A DNA stretch of 64,000 nucleotides, from positions 62,001 to 126,000 of the forward strand of contig JABCPU010000108.1 in the NCBI GenBank assembly GCA_016800925.1. The letters run 5' to 3'. Below the pieces are notes generated by a model that was not told the DNA's origin, did no database searches, and saw nothing but the letters and a program-made list of their open reading frames with translations. Both the position numbers and the translations under genes were made by a program. Below, piece by piece: positions 59,065 through 64,000 of the stretch (the stretch's first letter is position 1; every line of letters begins with the position of its first letter). The stretch comes from Suillus spraguei. Lineage: Eukaryota > Basidiomycota > Agaricomycetes > Boletales > Suillaceae.

Positions 59065-62000
59065 CTAAACAACCATTGAAATAATACGCACCTTTGCAAC
59101 TTTCTCGCCTTCTGATAAGATAGTGAGACAAGATTGTAAATCCTTCAAACACCATTGCCTCGTGAGCCAGGAGAGGAGATTATGGTCCCAGAAAGACTGA
59201 AATATGTGGGTGAGCTTCTCGTCCCATGGATTCGGAGCTCGTGAGAGATGAACAACCCAGTTTTGACATGCGTAGTTGAGAGCGTCAGAAGCGGATCGAC
59301 TTTCTTCCCGTGCTTCATATGCGAAACTCGAAAAAGCCTCCATTGCACGAATGATCTCTATGTCTGGTGGAAGGCGACCATGTAGTGACATCGCAGGGGA
59401 ATGATTCTGGTGCCTCAATGCTATGAATGCTGGAAACATCAAGAAATCCGGCAAGCTCTTGAACTGCTGGATAACTTGAAAAGCTGGGTGGAAACACATA
59501 TCTGGGGCAATCATGAACTTTCTAAGCGCCTCCAAAGTGCTCGAGAATTCTTCTATGGTCACCCAGGTTGTAGTTAACCGCCATGCTTGACCATGTGGCG
59601 TCAGCAGCCAGTCTCGCAGCCAGTCTCGCCCACCCTCTGTCTGCAGCCAGTCTCGCCCACCTTCTGTCTGCAGCCACCTTCGCCCGCCCTCTGCCTGTAG
59701 CCACTTTCGCCCACCCTCCACCTGCAGCCAGCCTCGTCCATCCTCTGTCTGCAGCCAGTCTTCGCCACACAGGATCTGCAGCCAGTCTTCGCCACCAAGG
59801 ATCTGCAGCCAGGTTTGTCCGCACTGGGTCTGCAGCCAGTCTTGCCCACCCTGTGTCTTCAGCCAATCTTCACCGCTCTGGGTCTGCAGCCAGCGTCGCC
59901 CATGCAAGGTCAGCAACCAGGATCCCCCACTCCTAGTCTGCGGCCAGTCTCGCCTGCCCAGGGTCTGCAGGCATTTTCGCGCAGCATGGGATTGCAGCCA
60001 ACCTCGCCCGGCCTGGGTCTGTAGCCAGTTGCATCCAGCCTGGGTCTGTAACCAGTAGCGTCCAGCCTGGGTCTGCAGCCAATCTTGCTCGTTCGGGGTT
60101 TGCAAATTTCTCACGCGATGGATATGGAGCCAGGATTTATCCCACTGCGTCTGCACAAGGTCTGCGCTACTGAGAATTGGAGGTGACGAAGGCGAGGACG
60201 AGGACGACGGCAGCTGGGAAGGTGGGAGCGAGGAGAGCTGGGCAGGTAGGAGCTGGGAGAGCTGGGAGGATAGGAGGGGGGGGAGCTGGAAAGATGGGAG
60301 GGGGGGGAGCTGGGAAGGTGGGAGTGACTCGGAGTGTTGCTGAGACGACACTGGCTTGAACAATAGTCGCCCGTCCTCAGTTTGGAACCAGCTTTGAGCT
60401 TCACCAATCCCTAGCCACACACCACTCTGGCTCTGCAACCAACCTTGGCCTCCCTCGGTCTGTACCCACACTTCCCCGTCCTCACTCTGCAACCAGTCTC
60501 GACCTTCCTTGGTTTTTAGCCACTCTCGCCCATCCTCAGTCTGCAACCAGCTTTGACCACCCTGGGTCTGTAGCCACACTCGCCTGTCCGCACTCTGCAA
60601 CCAGTCTTGTCCACCCTCAGTCCGCAACCAGTCTCGACCTCCCTCGGTTTGTAGCCACACTCGCGCGCCCTCAGTCTGCAACCAGCCCAGACCTCCATCG
60701 GTTTGGAGCCACACTCGCCCTTCCTCAGTCTGCAACCAGCTTTGACATCCATCGGTCTGTAGCCACACTCTCCCACTCCCAGTCTGCGACCAGCGTTGAA
60801 CTCGCTCGGACTGTAGCCACACTCGACCACCCTCAGTCTGCAACCACTCTTGACCTCCCTTGGTCTGTAGCCACACTCCCCCACTCGCAATCTGCAACCA
60901 GCATTGACCCCCCTCGGTCAGTAGCCAAACTCGCCCGCTCTCGGTCTGCAACCAACTTTGACCTCCCTTTGTCTGCAGCCACACTCTTCCCCTGGTAGTC
61001 GGTAACCAGCCTTGACAATCATCGGTCTGTAGCCACACTCGCCCGTCCTCCGTCTGCAACCAGTCTTGCCCACTCTCAGTCCGCAACCAGCTATAATGTC
61101 CCTTGCCCCATAGCCACACTCGCCCATCCTTTGTCTGCAACCAGTCCTTGCCTCCCTCAGTCTGTAGCCACACTTGCCCGTTCTCAGTCCACAACCAGCC
61201 AGAACTTCCCCTGGCTTGTAGCCACACTCGTCCATTCTCAGACTGAAACCAGCCTCGACCTCTATCTGTCTGCAGCCAGTCATACCCACCCTCAGTCCGC
61301 AACCAGCCATGACCTCCCTCGCTCTGTAGCCACACTTGCCCGCCCTCAGTCCACAACCAACTTTGACCTCCCTCGGTTTGTAGCCACACTCGCACGCCTC
61401 GGCTCTGCAGCCAGGCCTGTCCCCACTGTGTCAGCAACCATTGCGTTCCCCCGTCGGTCAGCAGCCAGTCCTGCCCCTTCTGGGTTAGTAACCAGTCTTT
61501 CCCTGCTGCAGTCTGCAGCCAGGCACGCCCGTCCAGAGTTTCTAGCCAGAATTGTAACTCCGAACTGCAATATCCTCGAAGCCATAGCAGACTTATAAGA
61601 ACTTGCACGGGCTCAGGTGGCTGCACCATGAACGATGATAAGTATTTTAAGCTCTGGGGATCGTGAGATTCGACAGCGTGACTCCGCCTATTCAATTGTG
61701 AGAGCATGTCGAGGAGGGTCGTGCTTTCGGGAATCTCGCGCGCTATTAAGTGCATAGAGGAAAGCGCGAGTAGGGAGTGTGGTGATGTGATGTATTTCAC
61801 TTGAGGGAGACTGCAATTGGACCGGTGGAAAACATAGTCACGAACGGATGAGTGATAGATGTTCACGGGGAGACTGTTGTCGGTGGGAACATCTATGAGA
61901 GACCGCAGTTGCACCAGCACTCTTTCGACGTCCCTTCCCTGACCAGGGCCAAGAAGTTTCGAGATTTGTGATATAGGCAGAGGATCTGCAAGGGCAGCTA

Positions 62001-63135
62001 CAACGGACAGGTGCAGGTATGCTTGCGTCGCGTCGGCGCACGTGGAGAGAATGCGGTCGTACAACTTGTACACCTCCGTTCCTGGAAGCAGGTTACTCGC
62101 TAGTTCGAGCAGAAGCTCAAGTCGGTCGTAGGGATCATTGTGTCGATCATCGATGAACTTCATCATTGTGGAAGCTACGATGAAACGTCTTCCAGCTCGG
62201 TTCGCTAGTCGCTCGAGCTGAACCTTCGTTGGCTGCGGAAAAGTGGGAAAGCGACTTTGCAGTTTTGTGAAGGAATGCTGCAAGAAAAGATAGATGTCTT
62301 CGTCGACATCTGCGCCGTCTAGCGAGATGGTGGCAGCAACGCCCTGGCCGGAAATCTTCACTGGTATCTCACACACGAGCGGGCGCACATCTTCGTGTTG
62401 CATGGCTTCATGAATATGCTCTTCCGAGCGGCTCGTAATTAGAATGTGGGTCACAGGCAGATCAGGATCCTGAAGAGCTTGGGCGAGCAAGGAAACGAGT
62501 TCAGCAACCTCGATTTCGGATTTGTTCTCATTCAAGGGTTCGATTGTGGGTTGATCAAGGGATTCTGGTGCGGAGTGATCAAAGGATTCCGTGCATTCAT
62601 CAAGGGCATCAATAACAAACGCCAAAGGCGGACAGTCGCGCAGCCTAGATTTGAGCTGCCGCAGAGGTCGAGAAAACAACGCCTCTATCTGGTTGCGAAG
62701 AGACCCGTCAGGGTGTAGGAGGGCAGGGTTATCGAGGATGGCTCTATTCACGTGCTGCCTAATGCTGGGGAAATTTCTGGCCAGCTGGTAGGCAAGCGTC
62801 GCAAAGAGACGATCAGTTGTACGCCGATTTGTGTGCTTGCGGGAGAAAAAGAATGTTCCGGCGAGCCGCTTCTCGACATTCGTCTCCTCTGTCACTTTCA
62901 AGCCTCTCATCCTTTCGGCTACAGTAAAGGCAACAGCGGACTTTCCAACGCCCGCTGTGCCATGAAGCCAAATGAGTTGATTCTTCGATGTTTCGTCGAA
63001 TACTTTGTAGATATAGTCGAGGAGGACCACTCGGGTGCCTTCCAGACATTGGGGATGGGGCAAGCGTTCACGAGAGTCATATTGAGCGCCCTTGACAGCG
63101 ACCTGGGCCAACTTCTCCCAAGTGCCTTCGGACAT
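59065..63135 (-). CDS. NACHT NTPase with W-L-Q-T nonapeptide repeats, copy 2 (intact)
   Basis: Open for 1356 codons from MSEGTWEKLAQ (ATG at 63135). NACHT: Walker A GTAGVGKS at about residues 61-68, Walker B LAFVIDALDEC at about 173-183, and THILITSRSE. A helical and winged-helix-like region with SSVRDYVFHR and PPEPVQVLISLLWLRG leads into the repeats at about residue 531. There are about 44 units of W-L-Q-T-E-x-G-R-V type, a Pro/Ser/Leu linker (about 930-1005, SQLPPL-like), about 20 more units, then a C-terminal domain (ALNYACQNWVVHLSRAPNPW, FWDHNLLSWLTRQWCLKDLQ). No N-terminal effector domain is encoded. The frame runs into a GT-starting intron after EGEKVAK, so the real C-terminus lies in a small downstream exon near 58.95 kb. 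By analogy with fungal NLR-like proteins the repeats would sense a ligand and the NTPase would switch an oligomer. This is inference. Confidence 0.88.
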   Translation of the reverse strand: MSEGTWEKLAQVAVKGAQYDSRERLPHPQCLEGTRVVLLDYIYKVFDETSKNQLIWLHGTAGVGKSAVAFTVAERMRGLKVTEETNVEKRLAGTFFFSRKHTNRRTTDRLFATLAYQLARNFPSIRQHVNRAILDNPALLHPDGSLRNQIEALFSRPLRQLKSRLRDCPPLAFVIDALDECTESFDHSAPESLDQPTIEPLNENKSEIEVAELVSLLAQALQDPDLPVTHILITSRSEEHIHEAMQHEDVRPLVCEIPVKISGQGVAATISLDGADVDEDIYLFLQHSFTKLQSRFPTFPQPTKVQLERLANRAGRRFIVASTMMKFIDDRHNDPYDRLELLLELASNLLPGTEVYKLYDRILSTCADATQAYLHLSVVAALADPLPISQISKLLGPGQGRDVERVLVQLRSLIDVPTDNSLPVNIYHSSVRDYVFHRSNCSLPQVKYITSPHSLLALSSMHLIAREIPESTTLLDMLSQLNRRSHAVESHDPQSLKYLSSFMVQPPEPVQVLISLLWLRGYCSSELQFWLETLDGRAWLQTAAGKDWLLTQKGQDWLLTDGGTQWLLTQWGQAWLQSRGVRVWLQTEGGQSWLWTEGGQVWLQSEGGHGWLRTEGGYDWLQTDRGRGWFQSENGRVWLQARGSSGWLWTENGQVWLQTEGGKDWLQTKDGRVWLWGKGHYSWLRTESGQDWLQTEDGRVWLQTDDCQGWLPTTRGRVWLQTKGGQSWLQTESGRVWLLTEGGQCWLQIASGGVWLQTKGGQEWLQTEGGRVWLQSERVQRWSQTGSGRVWLQTDGCQSWLQTEEGRVWLQTDGGLGWLQTEGARVWLQTEGGRDWLRTEGGQDWLQSADRRVWLQTQGGQSWLQTEDGREWLKTKEGRDWLQSEDGEVWVQTEGGQGWLQSQSGVWLGIGEAQSWFQTEDGRLLFKPVSSQQHSESLPPSQLPPLPSFQLPPLLSSQLSQLLPAQLSSLPPSQLPSSSSSPSSPPILSSADLVQTQWDKSWLHIHRVRNLQTPNEQDWLQTQAGRYWLQTQAGCNWLQTQAGRGWLQSHAARKCLQTLGRRDWPQTRSGGSWLLTLHGRRWLQTQSGEDWLKTQGGQDWLQTQCGQTWLQILGGEDWLQILCGEDWLQTEDGRGWLQVEGGRKWLQAEGGRRWLQTEGGRDWLQTEGGRDWLRDWLLTPHGQAWRLTTTWVTIEEFSSTLEALRKFMIAPDMCFHPAFQVIQQFKSLPDFLMFPAFIALRHQNHSPAMSLHGRLPPDIEIIRAMEAFSSFAYEAREESRSASDALNYACQNWVVHLSRAPNPWDEKLTHIFQSFWDHNLLSWLTRQWCLKDLQSCLTILSEGEKVAKVRIISMVV
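59581..61548 (-). repeat. 27-bp coding repeat array of NACHT copy 2
   Basis: About 64 nonapeptide units in two arrays, separated by a low-complexity linker at about 60120-60360. In the long array the ninth residue alternates V then S/D/G in most neighbouring pairs. Units differ from one another at many third codon positions while W, L and G are kept, which points to selection on the protein. Confidence 0.9.
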
Positions 63136-63141
63136 ATCCAA

Positions 63142-64000
63142 AAACTGGTAATTATGTCAGAGATGGAGATAAGGGAAGATATACGGGTGGGTACACTCAC
63201 GTTGACTCTTCAACAAGAGGACGACGATAAATTGATAATGGTAACGCAGATCAGTGAGATCAAGTCTTACTAGTCAAGTAAAGACAGTGCGATTAGAAAC
63301 CATAGGAGCAGCAATTATCTTGCGACTTACCAGGACGCAAATCTAAGGATAGAAGGCAAAGTTATAACTTGGACTCTGGCAGGTAATGATGTCGTGAAAC
63401 GATGTTTTGTATAGTAAGTCTGCCTAACGGCGGTGATCATGAAGCAGTGGGTAACGGAACAAACTCTGTCACTCACAGTAGAGTGATAGAAATAAAAGGT
63501 GTCGAGATTGAATGGAATGATGTGGATGGAATGCAGCTGAAAGACGACAAAGCGCTTATCTGGCAGGTTTGCACAGCAGGTCACGGTAGATTGCCGTATC
63601 ACTGCCGCACCGAAACATAAATTCAACTTCAACTTATTGATAGTTTTCGACAAGTACAACAAGTACTTTCCTCATGGATCATACGAACTTTGAGAAGCTG
63701 AATTTACATAAATTTGAACAGGTTGGGTGTGTTGCAACTTGCGCCGCCGGCGTGCGAGCGGTGAGTCTTAATATTTATTGAAAACACACAAGTGACAAAC
63801 TCAAACACGAGAGTTTGTCTCAGAGGCCCATTCGGCCCAGCTAAATAAAATTCCAGCTTCCCAACACCTGTACGCTACTTGTCAGTAGCAAGTTCTCACC
63901 GACTATCCTGTTATCCTTGATTCTTGAAGGAGAACACGTGCGCCATTGGGTGCGTAATCCAGTACCCGTATGTAAAAGCACGAGGATATACACGGGTTGG
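63142..64000. other. Upstream region of NACHT copy 2
   Basis: Counterpart of 53616-54310, with the same 5' UTR intron arrangement just before the ATG. No separate gene is recognised up to the window edge. Confidence 0.5.

Larger units (their letters stand above)
58865..64000. repeat. Segmental duplication, right copy (NACHT block)
   Basis: Matches 49250-54310 in order and orientation, including both flanks of the NACHT gene. Small insertions separate the copies, for example extra bases near 59000-59020 and 63880-63950. It continues beyond the window. Confidence 0.85.

Noticed and set aside
59581..61548. Regular 27-bp repeats as a CRISPR-like array
   Set aside because: There are no spacers, the units are contiguous and coding, and the host is a eukaryote.
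61131..61598. Plus-strand open frame of 155 codons rich in Ser/Thr/Ala/Leu
   Set aside because: It is the mirror of the 27-bp W-repeat array. A repeat unit free of stops in one frame often leaves another frame open too. The same holds for the plus-strand frames at 49874-50836, 51280-51651 and 59583-59936.

Overview
The window is nuclear DNA of a filamentous basidiomycete, most likely a wood- or litter-decaying agaricomycete. The evidence is many short GT-AG introns (about 50-60 nt), typical fungal housekeeping genes, and lineage-typical HET-domain and NACHT P-loop genes. All identifications come from reading translated motifs; no database search was possible.

Layout. 1-3644: unannotated edge, then COG7 (-). 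4011-8723: a VHS-GAT endosomal sorting adaptor (-) and TAF11 (-). 8724-11674: gene-free, with a minisatellite, a relic of a GH3 gene and dispersed repeats. 11675-14005: the ER chaperone BiP/KAR2 (-). 14264-14940: remnants of two DNA transposons. 15844-23578: a TPR-HET gene (-), a second, rearranged VHS-GAT copy (-) and a GH3 beta-N-acetylhexosaminidase (-). 24477-28399: a Pro/Lys-rich unknown protein (+) and a small helical protein (+). 29744-32792: PIH1 (-) and DAHP synthase (+), sharing a divergent promoter. 34997-49214: APC1 (-), a RanBP2-zinc-finger RNA-binding protein (-) and an SF1 helicase (-). 49250-64000: a duplicated block holding two NACHT genes (-) around a HET gene (+).

The housekeeping genes serve unrelated basic processes: Golgi tethering, endosomal sorting, TFIID, ER folding, R2TP assembly, aromatic amino acid synthesis and cell cycle. 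The accessory part is a plausible self/non-self recognition locus. It has two HET-domain genes and two NACHT NTPases whose C-terminal half is an array of more than 60 nine-residue repeats of the form W-L-Q-T-x-x-G-R-x. The array is split by a Pro/Ser linker and followed by a shared C-terminal domain. One NACHT copy has a single in-frame TGA; the other is open throughout.

Two segmental duplications shaped the region. One covers VHS-GAT plus the GH3 3' end (4-10 kb versus 18-23 kb). The other covers the NACHT gene with its flanks (49.2-54.3 kb versus 58.9-64 kb). Gene starts in spliced genes and the exact ends of the NACHT and HET genes are the least certain points.
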